NCBI GenBank assembly: GCA_963513935.1
Contig: OY740768.1
Coordinates: 19,715,177 to 19,779,176 of the forward strand
Reading direction: 5' to 3'
Length of the DNA: 64,000 nt
DNA from: Aphrophora alni
Taxonomy: Eukaryota > Arthropoda > Insecta > Hemiptera > Aphrophoridae
Positions 1 through 12,249 of the stretch are shown in pieces. The position numbers and the translations under genes are program-made. The notes beneath the pieces were generated by a model. That model was not told the DNA's origin and made no database searches. It was given only the letters and a program-made list of their open reading frames with translations. Numbering within the stretch: the stretch's first letter is position 1; each line of letters begins with the position of its first letter.

Positions 1-798
1 CTACAGATCTATTTGCGTTCGACTCACGGATTAGCTGTAATAAATTCAGATTAAAGCAATCACATGGTAATCTTTCAAAAGTATCTTTGAAACTACTTTC
101 TTTCAAACTACTAATATAGGCACGGTTATACAGAAATTATATTCGTTGTTCTAACTTTACTTTTATTCATGCAAGTTATCGAGAAAAAAAAAAGAGTAAA
201 AATGACCATCTTAAATGTAGATATATAATATAAAAACTTAAATAAAATACTTAACCTTGAACCATGTCTTTGACCTACTCCCTTTTTGTTGAAATAGGTA
301 TATTGAACTAAACACAGCTGCTTTATAAAGACCCTTTTAATATTCTATTTTCAGAAATTCAAATCTTCTCTTTATAAATAGTTATCGATGCTACACTACA
401 CGTAGTTCAATTTCTATGTCAATACGAGTTCCAAACTATATAAATCATATTCATCTAGAAATCCTCGCTACGTTACTAAAATTTTGTTTAGGATCATATC
501 TAACTATCGTGTAACTTCAACTGTTATTCTATTTAAAACTATATCAAAATTTCATATCTAAACAGCTGTTTGAAATTGTTAGATATTTTGAAGAGAATGT
601 TATTAGATCCTGGTATTGTTGAAGTATATACTCAAGAGTTCTTAGCACAGTTAGGACCTTATTGGTATATTCTATTTTCATTTATATTTAATTATAGAGC
701 AATTTTATTTTTAGTAAAGATTCGTGATAACGCACAGGCTGAAAATATTTGTAATCAAAATTCAGCACAAATGTGAACTGAATTCCTGTAATTATAAA
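1..798. other. AT-rich sequence, nothing recognised
   Basis: I see no supported gene, RNA or repeat here. A 68-codon open frame at 570-776 (plus) has no family motif and is of a length expected by chance in AT-rich DNA. Confidence 0.5.
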
Positions 799-1194
799 TT
801 ATACATACGTACATCGTAGCACAAAAACCCACTGTGTCTGGACCTCCTCCAACAGCTTCCGACATTTGATTCTGTCCTGCGTTGCTAAGGTCCAATTCCC
901 GATCCCAATGATATTCCGTGCTTCCAATTTTACTCCATAGTGCCATCTTCTCTTTAGCCTGCCGATGTTACTCCTCACATGAATCACCTCTATCTTAACT
1001 TTTTATTTTTTTATTTCGGAGTCGCCCATTCTTGCGACCCAGCAGAGTTTCCCAAATTTAATCAATCTGAACAAATCCACTCTGTCTGCAAGTAAGGGGC
1101 CAAACCTAATGTTTGCAAAGATAAAACCTTTCAAAAAGAAAATCGTAATTCTATACTGTGGTTTCTTGGTCGTATTGAGACAATCTGACCCCAT
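799..1194 (-). pseudogene. LINE reverse transcriptase C-terminal remnant, frameshifted
   Basis: Two overlapping minus-strand frames together give the tail that follows the polymerase domain in many arthropod LINE ORF2 proteins. The upstream frame (1003-1194) ends in FGKLCWVARMGDSEIKK, matching the usual 'L.RLRW.GHV.RM.DSRIPKK' segment. The next frame (799-987) continues with GRLKRRWHYGVK, then IGNWTLATQDR and RKLLEEVQTQW, matching 'GRP..RW.DGV', 'I.NW...A.DR..WR.L..EA.TH.G'. The order and spacing of these blocks make the call firm. At least one frameshift separates the frames and no polymerase domain (no YADD box) remains, so this is a dead 3' fragment. The clade is not resolved from this tail alone. 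Confidence 0.8.
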
Positions 1195-2100
1195 CAGTTT
1201 GTGTGGGTTTCGTAACTGTAGATGTTTAAGGAGTAAATGTTGCTAACTAAACGTCCACATTCAACCTGGAGTGCCGGGAACATTGATATTAAAAACTTGT
1301 TCCCTAGAGATTTTCTTTTACCTCGGATAACAAACTGTCTACTCCCTATCACAGTGAACTAATTAGTTCATCACAGGTGTTCAGACTTTGATCTTAAAGA
1401 ATCGTTCGCCTCCTAACTAGGTGCACATTCTGTTGTTTCAGGACTGAGGTTACTCCCGGACTACCCTTTCTCTCGTTAGCTTGCCCCACCCATTCCGGCT
1501 AAGGGGTGGTATCCACAACCTTGAAACGGGTTCCTCAGCGAAACAGTGGACCAGTGAATAGGTGAGAATCAAGGTTGATGTCTCTTCACACAAATTATGT
1601 GTTCGCATCTCACCTCCAATGTGTTTGGCACCAATTATAAATCATAAGGGGGTTTTATTTCTAAGTTGTTTAGTGATAATTTTAACTTTATTTTATATGG
1701 TTGGGTTTTGTCTTATTTTGTTTATATATATATAGTTTACTTTTATGGTCTGTTGAGCGATGACTAGTTTGTATTTTCAATATAATAGTTTGATACACTA
1801 TCAACCCGTTTAAACTTTTAAATTGTATATCGTCAAATTTTATTCTTTCAATTATTATGTATGTGTTATCTACACAGACGAGACGATACGGCAGTGTTTA
1901 GTAGTTTAATGATTATTTGACTGACTGAATTGATGTACGGGATATATGCCTAATTAATCAACAAAACTAAACAATCAACTTCATTAAATAGTTCTAATAA
2001 ATTATAAAACCATTAAAACCTTAAATTTTTGGTTATAGAAAAAAATGTTTGGCGTCAAATGTAGGTCGTTATATCTGTCTCTGTCAAACATATGATTATT
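1195..2100. other. Unclassified sequence; 1250-1640 GC-shifted
   Basis: From about 1250 to 1640 the base composition is clearly richer in G+C than the surroundings, and the sequence looks like part of an older inserted element (for example a LINE untranslated region). No reading frame, terminal repeat or RNA motif could be named. The remainder is plain AT-rich DNA. Confidence 0.3.
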
Positions 2101-2101
2101 T

Positions 2102-2405
2102 AAACCGAGTTTGCGTTACATCCTTATAACATTACCAACTGTTAAGAATGATTATTAATAATAGAGTTGTATTATATTTGTGTCTCCATTATGAGATTTT
2201 TCCCTAACCGTAAATACAATTGTAACATAAAACATAGCAAAAGTAACAAATCACATTCATTCACGGGATCAAGTAACGTATTTCATTCCTGGTTGAAGTT
2301 CAGATTTATGTTTATATACATCTTTGAAGAGTTCACACCGTGACTTTGAATGTCCGTTGGGGAGATATTTACGATTTGTAGTAAAACATCTCGTAGGTCA
2401 AAAAA
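2102..2405 (+). repeat. Dispersed repeat family B, copy 1
   Basis: One of four same-strand copies (others near 6368, 11265 and 20185). Shared blocks in order: an AACATAACAAAAGTAAC-like stretch, a GGGATCAAGTAACGTATTTC stretch, a block near 'AGTTTCCACCGTGACTCTG', a 'CCGCTGGGGAA' block, and an end near 'CAACAAACAAAAACTAGTT'. In this copy the central block reads TTCACACCGTGACTTTGAA. Upstream, copies 1-3 also share a CGAGTCTG...TTACATCC-like head. No conserved reading frame or terminal inverted repeat was seen, so the class is unknown. Confidence 0.65.
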
Positions 2406-2450
2406 CAAAAATATGTTACTAAGTGTACAGATTGATGTTCTTTCAAAATA

Positions 2451-2494
2451 AAACAGTTACGTTTTAAAAACAGTTACGTTTTAAAAACAGTTAC
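2451..2494 (+). repeat. 17-bp tandem repeat, three copies
   Basis: The unit CAGTTACGTTTTAAAAA is repeated at 2454, 2471 and 2488, the last copy being incomplete. It lies immediately after family B copy 1. Confidence 0.9.
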
Positions 2495-2506
2495 GTGATA
2501 TATTGT

Positions 2507-2579
2507 TCCCCTTCTCTCTCTCCCTACTCTCACTCTCCTCTCTTCTCCCTCTCTCTCTCCCACCTTTCTATCCCTCTCA
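2507..2579 (+). repeat. CT-rich imperfect microsatellite
   Basis: An almost pure pyrimidine stretch of CT, CCT and CTCC units on the plus strand. Confidence 0.9.
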
Positions 2580-2904
2580 TGTCTACTAACAAAACACATA
2601 CTCAATTTTTTAATATAAGTGACATGCGTATTCATACACATAAGTGATTATTTAATCAATTTATAATTAACCTAAATTAATTACATTTAAGACAAAATCA
2701 AAGAACACTTTGGTCGATTGGAAACCGAAACGAATGCGAATGCGAATAAATAAATCTATTGTAAATAATGTAAAGACAAAATTAAACGACATCTGAAGGG
2801 GAATTTCCCTAAAAAATAAAAATTATATGAATGCTTCTAAGTGAATATTTTAAAAGCAATTTGATTATCATTCACCACCCCACACGTGCATTAACTACTC
2901 GTGT

Positions 2905-3105
2905 ATAAGCTCGAACGACTTCACATTTAATAAAACTTTTATAAATATTTAATTATCTTATAAAAGAAAAATAATTATTAATGACAAAATACTGAAGTGA
3001 CAGGTAACCATTATTTACTTATGAACATCGCAGCTGCTCTAGTTCGTTCTGTTTTAAACGGTAAACGTCTTTCAAATCATTACCTAAATATATAAATAAA
3101 TAAAT
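2905..3105 (+). repeat. Dispersed repeat family C, copy 1
   Basis: Aligns by eye with 30400-30610. Shared blocks are ATAAATATTTAA near the start, GTGACAG.TAACCATTA in the middle, TTCTGTTTTA/TTCTGTATTA, a GTAAACxxCTTxCAAAT block, and a TAAATATATAA tail. The middle part also resembles the head of family B copies, so C may be a fragment of the same larger element. Confidence 0.5.
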
Positions 3106-3401
3106 CGTCCTTTTCTATAAGCCTTATGAAAAGTGTAGACGATTGGGCACAACTCCCAATGGATTTTATAGAAACTAGTAACCAGTTCCCAAAGCGACAC
3201 TTCGCAAAGTAAACGGTTTGTTGTACATAATATTTCTTTGTTTAGAAATAATGATTATTGTTAATCCAATTCATTACCCTTAGAACTAATGTTTGAGAGT
3301 AAGATAAAAAAATTTTCAAAGGGACTGGATTAATACTTCAGTTTAATTATCTATGGTTATTTTATAAACAAACAATTTACTGTATTTAGTTAAAAATGTA
3401 C

Positions 3402-3474
3402 GACCTAAACTGGGAACTGATCCCAGGACCTTTGGTTTTACGCACCAATGTAATACCAACTGAGCTATCCTTGA
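3402..3474 (-). pseudogene. tRNA-derived sequence (SINE head or tRNA pseudogene)
   Basis: Read on the minus strand it shows a tRNA layout: TA then the A-box-like TAGCTCAGTTGG, a five-base anticodon-type stem TTGGT/ACCAA around a seven-base loop GCGTAAA, the AGGTCC variable region, and a T arm CTGGG-ATCAGTT-CCCAG. The overall wording is closest to tRNA-Lys-type genes. The D stem is not closed, the acceptor strands do not pair, and position 33 is C, not U, so it is not a functional tRNA. No CCA or poly(A) tail proves retroposition. Confidence 0.6.
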
Positions 3475-3539
3475 TATGCATACATTTCTCACTTGATTTT
3501 CCTTTACTAACATTTTTGAATTATAACAGATCAATTACC

Positions 3540-5430
3540 TCGTTATAAACGACAATGAAACTAATCTGTATACTTGGCTTGCAGTCTATGTCTATTATTT
3601 TTCACTTGAAATAATCATTTAATTAATGATGGTGAACAAATGTTTAAACGTTAAAATAAATAAATCAAAACTAAAATCTATTTAGTTAATTTAGGCGAAA
3701 AAACAACAATAACGCTTCACATTATTTAAATTTGAAAAATTAATTGAAAATTTTCAAGTGGTAAAATTCGTTTAACACCGGATAAAATAGCGAACAACAA
3801 CAAATTTTAATAACGTTATTCAAAAATTAAGATGTATTAAATGTACACCGCATTAAAGAATAATTGCGAAAACGTTTAACGTAGAATAAATTAACATTTT
3901 ACAAATTTTGAAATAATATTTCATTTTCTTTTTGTACCTCTAAAACAATCTAATTTAAAAAACAGTGATATAAAAAATATTCTTAGAAATGAATGCAGCA
4001 CAAAATATATATTTCAACAAGCCTCTTCTAATCCACAACATGTAACTGCAATAATTAATAACAAACCCGGTTACATTATATTGTTTTTGTTTGTTTTTTT
4101 GACTTTTTATCATGTATATACAACCTCAAAGACTATACAATGCATAATATTATAGGTTAGTTTTTCATTAAATACAGTAAATGGTAACATGGTACACAGC
4201 CTAAGCAATAAATTTATAACCCATAGTTTTTTGTTGTAAAATGACAGATTGACATATTAAAATATTGAAAAATGAATTTATTCAAAACATGGCAATTATG
4301 ATTGAATTTTGATATAGCAGAAACTCTATGTATTTAGGTTTTCAAAACCGGAAAGCTAAATTTAATTATGAAAATATATTTGTAATATTTCAAGCACAAA
4401 ACATTTGTATTTAAAATAATTCTATCGCCAATATGTGCTAATGAGATCATTGTTATTCTATAGAGTTATTAGTATATAATTATTTAACATATAATATTTG
4501 CATAACAGAAGAGAATGTTCATGTCACGAATAACACAATACAAGGTGCATTGATTGATAAATCAACAAATGAAATGTATCGGTTCCACTGAGTAGAAGAT
4601 TATAATAATGAATGCGTTGAGTTTTATTAAAGTTTTACTTTTGGAGTTACTGGATAAGAGTTCTGTTTTAAGTTACAGATTTATTTACACATTTAAAAAA
4701 AATTCTGTTTCAACAAATGTTTGACAGATATTATGATAAGATTATTTTTCACCATTTAGATAAAATATCACAAATTACAGCAAACAAATAAACTTTCTTC
4801 TACACAAACATAGTGAGACCAGCGCTTACAGGCTAAGTATTCGTCATTGCTCTTAGATATTAACTCTAGATCGTGCATTCCGTTAAGAATAAATACAGTA
4901 TCAGTTACGAGTTTAGAACAAATTATAAAATGTTGTGGGATACGAAAACAAAACTTGCAAAAAACTATAGCTTACAAAGGTTAAAAATATGGTGAGATGT
5001 TTTTCAATCGATAATGGTATACACATTTAGAATTATTTTCTATTTTGACACTTTGATTCAATTTAAGTGAACGATATTTTTATCACAATTTTGATAAATA
5101 ATATAAACGTATACATTATTTTATTTTATTTTTTTAAGAGGGTGGAGGAGAAACGCGACAGAGCTGTTTATAGGTCTATTGTAGATATTTATTTTACTAT
5201 TAAACATTCCGAATAATAATGGGTTAATTTTTGATTTTTTTTAAACATATCTCTTAGTACATTTTAAGATATAGCTAACCGTTAGATAAAACAAGTATAA
5301 ATCACCTTTTTTAATACTTATGAGAGATGGACTATGTACATGTTCGTCAACAATACATTTCCTGAAAGTGTACATTGTATTAATTTTTATTTTATGAATA
5401 ATTCGGCCAGCTTATAATTTCTAGATTGAA
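3540..5430. other. AT-rich sequence with one weak repeat trace
   Basis: No gene recognised. The stretch 4440-4540 (ATATAATATTTGCATAACAGAAGAGA...) resembles 15930-16010 and, more weakly, 8395-8480, so it is probably a dispersed repeat fragment. Otherwise nothing nameable. Confidence 0.4.
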
Positions 5431-5435
5431 GTTTA

Positions 5436-5690
5436 TTTTGTATGGAAATACAAAATACTATATTTCTTCACCCGATGATAATCAATTGTGCAAACCTTAA
5501 AAATTGTATCCAAGCGGATGAATTACCCACTTGTTTATTCTTTCCTTTTTCAATTAGAATATTTCCTATTAGTTATAGCTTAATAATGAAATCTCTGATT
5601 TTTGTCATATCTTATTTTTCTGAACATTGTTGCGACACAAACATACCGGAACAAAATATAATAATTTGTTTTCATTAATTTCTTTATGCT
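5436..5690 (+). repeat. Dispersed repeat family D, copy 1
   Basis: Same-strand relatives lie at 8828-9060, 31560-31800 and (partial) 19313-19372. Shared landmarks are AATCAATTG.ACAAACCTTA, a GCAGATGAA-like block, TTTTTCAATTAGAATATT, AGTTATxxCTT and TTATTTTTCTGAACxTTGTTGC. The open frame through this copy shares FSIRIFPISY and YFSE.CC with the copy at 8834. The translation is hydrophobic and unlike any family I know, so it may be incidental to nucleotide similarity. It is followed after about 33 bp by family A copy 1. Confidence 0.65.
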
Positions 5691-5722
5691 TTACTTTTAT
5701 TTGTTCCTATAAATTATTAAAT

Positions 5723-5970
5723 TCTTGTTGTTTAAAGACGAAACATTTTATCATCGACTTGTAAAAAGTATGGAAATAATATAGTATAAGGACCACTAGC
5801 CCTCAAATATTCTATTAGAGTCAAGATGGAAACTTAGTAAGCTTTGGTCAAGAGAGATAGCAATGATAAAAGAGAGGTGTCGAATCCAAGAGTATATGAA
5901 AAAAGTGAAGATCCTGCAAGTTTCACTCCTGATTGTTACGCCAGTACTCACTATTGTCAGTCCCTGAGGC
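5723..5970 (+). repeat. Dispersed repeat family A, copy 1
   Basis: Family A recurs at least 17 more times in this window. An intact unit of about 250-290 bp has a head hairpin (TTTAAAGGCG ... CGCCTTTAA), an A-rich link, the block CCCTAGCCCTCGAATACTCT, the block GTCAGGGTCGGAAGAGAAC, GAGTTGGTCAAGAGA, CTGATAGGAAAGATGAAAGA, ATCTAACCCAAGACTACATG, GTGTAGATCCAGCTAGGAT and an end near TACTCACTATAGTGAG. This copy has a decayed head (TTTAAAGACGAAACATT) and body, ending in GTACTCACTATTGTCAGTCC. Confidence 0.7.
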
Positions 5971-5989
5971 GATAAATTATTAAATTGTG

Positions 5990-6367
5990 TCGAACTACTG
6001 TCATAGTGCGTAGTGAAGAATTTTACAGAGATAGCATTTGCTACTTGTAACAAGAACTAGTTAGGCAATTGGTTTTGCTTAGATCTTTTAATGAATGAAT
6101 ATCCTCCATTACAAAATTACGAATCAGATCCGTACAGATAAATTAATAAATTACTTTACTTAACCATCACAACTAGAATTTTAACTCCTTAACCATCAAA
6201 CAATAAACAATAATAATGTCTGTTACAAATATAGTTCGTGATTTAAATCGTTCATCTTATAAATTACTTTTTCAGATGCAGAAGCTATAAATCTCTCAAC
6301 AATGTCTTTAAAGTGTTTAGGTAACAATTCATTCTTCGATCGTGAAAGCGCTGTGTTGACTATGAGA
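5990..6367. other. Unassigned AT-rich sequence
   Basis: No gene, RNA or repeat could be supported between family A copy 1 and family B copy 2. Confidence 0.5.
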
Positions 6368-6725
6368 AGCTTGGGATCGAGTCTGATTACAAGTTAACTG
6401 ATATCTTTATATATTGAAAATAATTCTAAACAGTAGTATTGTATTTCTTTTTATAACGTTGATATTAGATTTATCACTTTTCTTTATCAGTAAAACAATT
6501 TTAACATACAACATACCAAAAGTAACCTTTCTACCTCCTTCCTTTGGGATTGAATAACATATTTCATTCTTGGAATGTTATCAAGTTACAGAACTAATAG
6601 ATATATATCTGATCACCTATGGGGAGTTTCCACCGTGACACTGCATGTCCACTGGGGAATATGTACGAATCCAATTAAAAATATCGCCGTTCAACCAAAC
6701 AAAAACTAGTTACTAAGTGCTCAGT
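6368..6725 (+). repeat. Dispersed repeat family B, copy 2
   Basis: Matches the other B copies through GGATCGAGTCTG at the head, ACATACCAAAAGTAACC, GGATTGAATAACATATTTC, GGAGTTTCCACCGTGAC, CTGGGGAATATGTACGA and AACTAGTTACTAAGTG at the end. Confidence 0.7.
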
Positions 6726-6739
6726 TCAACTTTTTCTTT

Positions 6740-8820
6740 TTTTTTATCGTAATCTTTCCTTACAGAAACGAATTCAAATTAATATTAAATTAAGAAATAA
6801 CATTGTCCCTTCATTATTTCTTTCACTCTTTGTCTCTCTTCTTAATTTCAAATACATCCATACAAAAACAAAAGGATATATTTGTATACTTCCTTATTTA
6901 ATTTGAAAATGATTTTTCATTAGTTGTGGTTTTTCTTCATAAACGTGACTGTTTATCAAGACCCATTATTTTACGACATTTTTATCTAAAGTTCTGAAGT
7001 GGTTTAGTCACACATTACTAATTTTAAAATTAAGCTTATCTTGAAATGAATTTTTTAAGCCTAAATAGTTACAACAAAAACTTGACTGTATTTTTTTTCT
7101 ATTTTAGGTTGTTTTTTTTTTAAATTGTGTATCTGTAGATATTTGGAGAACTCCAGTAAATAGTTATTAACAATAAAAGAGACTAAGAAAACTGTTTTTT
7201 ATACTTAATTTACTATTATTTAAATTCATAAAAATCATTACATAAACGATATACACTCATTTCTAACAAGATGTAAAAAACTAGATTTCAAGACAAAGTT
7301 AATTTTAAAAAAAATATTGAGTAACCAAATCACTACGGCACTGAAAATCAAAATGGCGTAAATGTTTAGCGGTGCGGATATGTTTATGGAAAAAACAAAG
7401 AATTACAAAGTCTTACAATTACTTTTTATATCCGAAATCATCATAAAATATAAGAGTTCCATAAGAAATTGTCAAGTTGGGCACCATATTGAAAAAAGGG
7501 TGAACAAATTTTAAAAATTTGAATATATGTACTCCGAATATGTCAAGTAAAAGTAATAGGATATCTTTAAAAAAAGTTAGCTATTGATTCAATTTAGGTG
7601 AGTCACCCGATAGTGTATTAAAAATGATTATTATATATTATTTATTTTAACTAAGCTACAGTTATACATATTTAACCTTAAATTAGGAAATGATTTATGT
7701 GAACAAGGTTAATGATGTAGTTTTAATTTTAGACCAAACGAATTCTATAACTCGAAAAATGTATGAACAATTTTAATACTATTTTGTTTTAAGAATGCAT
7801 TAGTATTTAATTGTTTTTTTTTTTTTTTTTAATTATACTTTTCTACTAAAAAAAGGCACTTTTGTCAATATATCGCATCAGTTTTGTAATCGATAACCTA
7901 CTCACTCACTTTTACACACACGCACACGCACGCGCCTGCGGACACACACACACACACATACATAATATTAATGTACTCTTGAATTGGCACATTTAATACA
8001 TAATTTATAAATGTACCTTTTTTCACACACAATACCAATAATAATAGAATTATTTTATTGTTTATTCGACAATTTATATTTAAAGACGTCAAATAACTGA
8101 ACTTACAATACCAACATACAAGTGGTTATACAGCCTGAAGCTACAATATTATTTAAAATATGCCGTTGTGTGTTAACAAATTAATAAATACATTTTCTTT
8201 TTACCCAAACGAATGTATCAAAGCACGACAGGAATAAACTAAGACTAACCATATTCACCAGAACTCTGTCATACTTCATGTTTTCAGAATTTAAAAGCAA
8301 AAGTTTACGTTTAGAACATTTTATTTTAATGTCACTCACAATACGTTTACAGTTATTTAGTAACAGATTTTACTCCAAAGCCTTATAATAGCAATGTTAC
8401 TACAACGCATTGTAAGCATAATTATTATTCAAATATTATATTCGTATCAAAAGTAAATATTTTCGTATAGTCTCAGCTAATGTATACACTGTGAAATTGT
8501 TGACGTTACAAATTACAGGAATCGTTTCATATAGACTAGTGTAATATTGTTTTAGGTGAATTTTAATTTTCAATATTATTTTATGCGTTATGTTATTATT
8601 TAGATATTATTTAAATAATTTGGTTTTTTTTTTTTACTTAGCACTGAAAATGTGTTATTTATTTTCAAAATATTCGTTTTCACCGTTATTGTAAAAATCA
8701 CAATGATAGCAGACATGTAAATATATAAAAATACAAGCATTTACATGATAATTATAAAATGCATTGCAAACGCGTTTTATTTATTTAAGTTTTTTTTTAT
8801 GGTTTAATATAACGAACAAC
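6740..8820. other. AT-rich sequence, no gene; CA tract and weak repeat traces
   Basis: No supported gene. A CA/CG dinucleotide tract lies at 7914-7960. A fragment at 8395-8480 resembles 15900-16010. The stretch 7320-7560 has an AAAATGGCG-type phrase seen in many transposon-derived sequences, but no terminal repeats were found. Confidence 0.4.
7914..7960 (+). repeat. CA-rich microsatellite
   Basis: Imperfect (CA)n with CG interruptions ending in seven or more pure CA units. Confidence 0.9.
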
Positions 8821-8827
8821 CTTTAGT

Positions 8828-9060
8828 TTTTATATGGAAATATATTTCATAACAAATATTCCTTCAGTACATGATGAATCTTCTACGTGGTTTTCCCTCT
8901 CTTTTTCAATCAGAATATTCCCTATAAGTTATGGCTTTCTAATGAAAACTCTGATATTTTACAGATGTTATTTTTCTGAACGTTGTTGCTACGCAACCAT
9001 ACTGGTGGCTGGGATTGTATTTACAGCATGTTATTTTATTCATTTGATATAGGTATACAC
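8828..9060 (+). repeat. Dispersed repeat family D, copy 2
   Basis: Aligned with 5436-5690 at nucleotide level and in its open frame (8834-9052), which reads FSIRIFPISYGFLMKTLIF and then YFSERCC. The 3' part adds ACTGGTGGCTGGGATTG, which copy 3 partly retains as a CTTGTGGCTTGTGTTGGG block. Function unknown. Family A copy 2 follows about 400 bp downstream on the same strand. Confidence 0.65.
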
Positions 9061-9455
9061 TAAAATTATTTGTTGCTTCTTTAGATATAAAATACACTCC
9101 GAGTCATCTGTTTTTTTAAAGAAAGTGTAGTTATGAGATTTTTTGAGGAAGATTCAATCACTATAACTCTTTTTGAAATAAACTTAATATTTGCTTAAAA
9201 TATTTCTTTGTAATTAAAAAAATTAAAATCTTACTTTGTCTAATCGTTAAAATAATCTCACATTACAAATATCGCATATCGAAGTGACTAATGATATCAA
9301 GATAAAAATCGATTTAACTTTTTATATTGTAGAAATTACAAATAAAAACCATTATAATATTTGTGATTTTTTTTTTTTAAATAAGTATGAATAAAAAAGT
9401 ACCAAAACAATGTTATTATATGGTCTTTTTATCTCGTTGAACATGTATTTCTTTT

Positions 9456-9712
9456 TTAACGAAAATCTTTCTAATCGCCTTGAAAAAAAATGAAGAAATA
9501 AAATAAAGATGGCTTGTCCTGGAAAACTATAATAGAGTCAGAGTCAGAAAAGAACAACAGTTGGTTAAAAGAGAGCTGATAGAAAAGATGAAGAAATGGG
9601 ATCTAACCCAAAACTACATTAAAAAGGTGTAGATACAACTAGAATTCCTCAAGATTCCAGTCAGGATTCTTCAGGACTACCATCCCCGTACTTGCTGTAG
9701 TGTAAGTGGTTT
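9456..9712 (+). repeat. Dispersed repeat family A, copy 2
   Basis: Has the decayed head (ACGAAAATCTTTCTAATCGCC), GAGTCAGAGTCAGAAAAGAAC, CAGTTGGTTAAAAGAGA, GATAGAAAAGATGAAGAAA, ATCTAACCCAAAACTACAT and an end at GTACTTGCTGTAGTG. Part of the body remains open in the shared frame (QLVKRELIEKMKKWDLTQ). Confidence 0.75.
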
Positions 9713-9719
9713 GAGCACG

Positions 9720-11260
9720 TATTAACAATAAAATCTTCAAAATTATAAAATTCCATTAAACAATATTTTTCACGTACTTAGTGAGGACTGTATTTTAGTG
9801 ATACAATCATTTAAATATCTTGATTTTTAATATTAAAGTTGTCTTTTAAATTATTAGATTTTTTAACTTTAATAACTTTTAAGTGAAATTATTAGGAGAA
9901 TGAAAATTGTTTTAAAACGTTAACTTCAAAAATATTCGGTTTGATTTATTTGAATATTTTTAATTAAAGCTGTGCCCAGAGTTATTCAATTTTTTCACAA
10001 TCGCCACAAGTATGTGGAATTTTTTGGAAACCCTAACTTCTATAAAATAAAATTTTGTTTTTTCTTCTGTTATTAAACTCAAAATATTTATTGATTTTAC
10101 TTGTTACCCCAACCCTCCAAAACAAAAATTTATTTGAATACTTCATTTTTTAACCAAAGGAAATTTTTATAATGGTTTTTTGCCTTAAAACCCCCATTCC
10201 AAAAATCCTTCACTTTTTAAGTATGCACTTTTAAATTTATATGCTAGTAATATCAACTAATTTTGAATACCTTCAAAATTTTGCACTTTCTTTTAATATT
10301 TATGTATTTTATATGAATTAATTTACCATGAACGTCTCTTTAAATTCTTTTCTCAGAAGTGGTATCTAATATGATGTATGATTTTCTCCAACTTATAGTA
10401 TGAATGTGAATGTTTAATAATCACTTAAATTCAGTTTATTTGTATAACGCATCACAATATTCAATACAAATTCTATGTTAAAATACGGCAATCACATGTA
10501 AATTTGTACATCCATTTATTTTACTTTATTATTTTTAACCTCATAAATTGACAAATTATGATTAAAACAATCATGTGTTATATTGATAAGGAAATTACTT
10601 GTTTAATTTTTCTATGGAATGAAAGTAATTGCATGGTCGTAATATTATGGAAATTATTTTTATTTTTATTTTTTTGTATACATTTATTTTGAAAATGTAA
10701 ATAAAAATCACAAAACAAATGCTAAAAGTCAAAACTGAACATAGTGAAAGAGCAACAATATTAAAATTGTATCATGAACCTTGCGGCAAAGTTCTGATTT
10801 TAAACTTTAATTGCTCCTATACTATATTTCCAAATACTAGCTTAAAACAATATGAATTGTTCAAATACTGAGATTAAATTATTGATTGATTTCTTATTTA
10901 CTCTCTCGGTATAGCAATATTAAATAAAACAGAATAATTTTAAAGTGAATTTTATTTATTTTATAATTCATAATTAAACTGTTTGACGGGACGGGTATAT
11001 TAATAAAATAACGAATCAACATTCTGAACTAAAATTGTAAACTAATTAATTAGTAACTTTAAATAAATAAATATAATATACGTAAAAAAATATTGTCAGT
11101 ATTTTTTGTTTGTTTTAATACATTAACCCCTGTGATATAAAACTGAGAAAATCATTTCAGATTTCAAAATTAAAATTTTGAAAAACAGTATCTTAGAAGT
11201 GTTTTGGAAACTTTTATTCCTTCTTTTGATAATTCACTATTTGTTACTTACTTGTGTCTA
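9720..11260. other. AT-rich sequence; possible repeat shared with 12460-12640
   Basis: About 10060-10215 (TTGATTTTACTTGTTACCCC, then CAAAAATTTATTTGAATAC) resembles 12480-12640 (TATTCACTTTACACCCCC, then AAAATTTATACGAATTC), suggesting another decayed dispersed family. No gene or terminal repeats recognised. Confidence 0.35.
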
Positions 11261-11264
11261 TATT

Positions 11265-11665
11265 AGGATCGAGTCTGTTTTACATCCAAATATTTTGCAA
11301 ACTATTGACAATAATTGCGAGCAGTAATGTAGTGGTTTGCTTTATGACTATGATATGAGATATATTTAGAAACTTTACTCTTCTCTAACAGTACATACAA
11401 TTGTACAACGTAAAATATAACAAAAGGAAACATTTATCTCTCGTTCTTCGTCGCTCCCACGGGATCAAACAACGTATTTCATTCCTCAAAGAAGACTTGA
11501 TTTATGTTCACAGGATTCAGACCTAACAGATTGAAATATTTGGTCACCTTTGGAGAGTTTCCACCGTGACTCTGTATGCCCGCTGGGGAAACATTTACGA
11601 CATCAGTTGAAACTTCTCATAGATCAACAAACAAAACCTAATTACTGAGTGTACAGTTAAAATGT
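11265..11665 (+). repeat. Dispersed repeat family B, copy 3
   Basis: The best preserved B copy: head GGATCGAGTCTGTTTTACAT, then ACAATTGTACAACG, CTCCCACGGGATCAA, CAACGTATTTCATTCCTC, GATTGAAATATTTGGTCACC, GAGAGTTTCCACCGTGACTC, CCGCTGGGGAAACATTTACG and GATCAACAAACAAAACC. Family A copy 3 follows after about 250 bp. Confidence 0.75.
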
Positions 11666-11917
11666 TTGGGAACATTTAATATAATCGCAGCCCTTTATAA
11701 ACGTCCATGTTTATATCAGACGTGACGTAAACATTCTTTCTCTTTCCTATCTCAGAAATAGCCACAAACAAAACACATACATGTATTCGTAGAGTGTAAG
11801 TCATGTGAGATATATTTATTAGGTTTTTAGTTAAATAAATATTACAATCATTTCTACTATTCTTAATAGTAAAATAGATTGTCTTAAACTAATTACTTTT
11901 TTTAAATGACTCCCTGT

Positions 11918-12243
11918 TAAATAAACGCAAAATCCTCTCAGTCATCATCACCTAATACCAACAGAAATAAAATATATAAAAAACAAAGACCCTTAGCTCT
12001 CTTATACTCCAGTACCACTACTTAACGTAGGTGGCAAGCTTTAGTTACCAACGGCGAAAGTATAAGTTGTCTAAAAATATGAAACTGTATATTATCACAA
12101 GGTTAGGGTTAGGGTTGCAAATGAAAAATATTTGGTCAAAAAAGACCTGATAGAAAGATGAAAAAAATAGATATAACCCAAATCTACATGACAACGTTTC
12201 CCAGCTAGATTCCCTTAGTATTTCCATGCCCGTACTTATTAAG
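11918..12243 (+). repeat. Dispersed repeat family A, copy 3, interrupted
   Basis: Head (AAATCCTCTCAGTCATCATC), link and first block (AAGACCCTTAGCTCTCTTAT) are separated from the rest (TTTGGTCAAAAAAGACCTGA, ATATAACCCAAATCTACATG) by about 95 bp of unrelated sequence that contains two TTAGGG units. It ends at CCCGTACTTATTAAGG. Confidence 0.7.
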
Positions 12244-12249
12244 GAGAAA

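Noticed and set aside
570..776. 68-codon plus-strand open frame as a small gene
   Set aside because: No recognisable motif, no conserved copy elsewhere in the window, and its length is ordinary for chance in AT-rich DNA.
12101..12116. GGTTAGGGTTAGGGTTG as a vertebrate-type telomere repeat
   Set aside because: Only about two and a half units, and it sits within an insertion inside a family A copy. The arthropod-type CCTAA run at 13.4 kb is much stronger.
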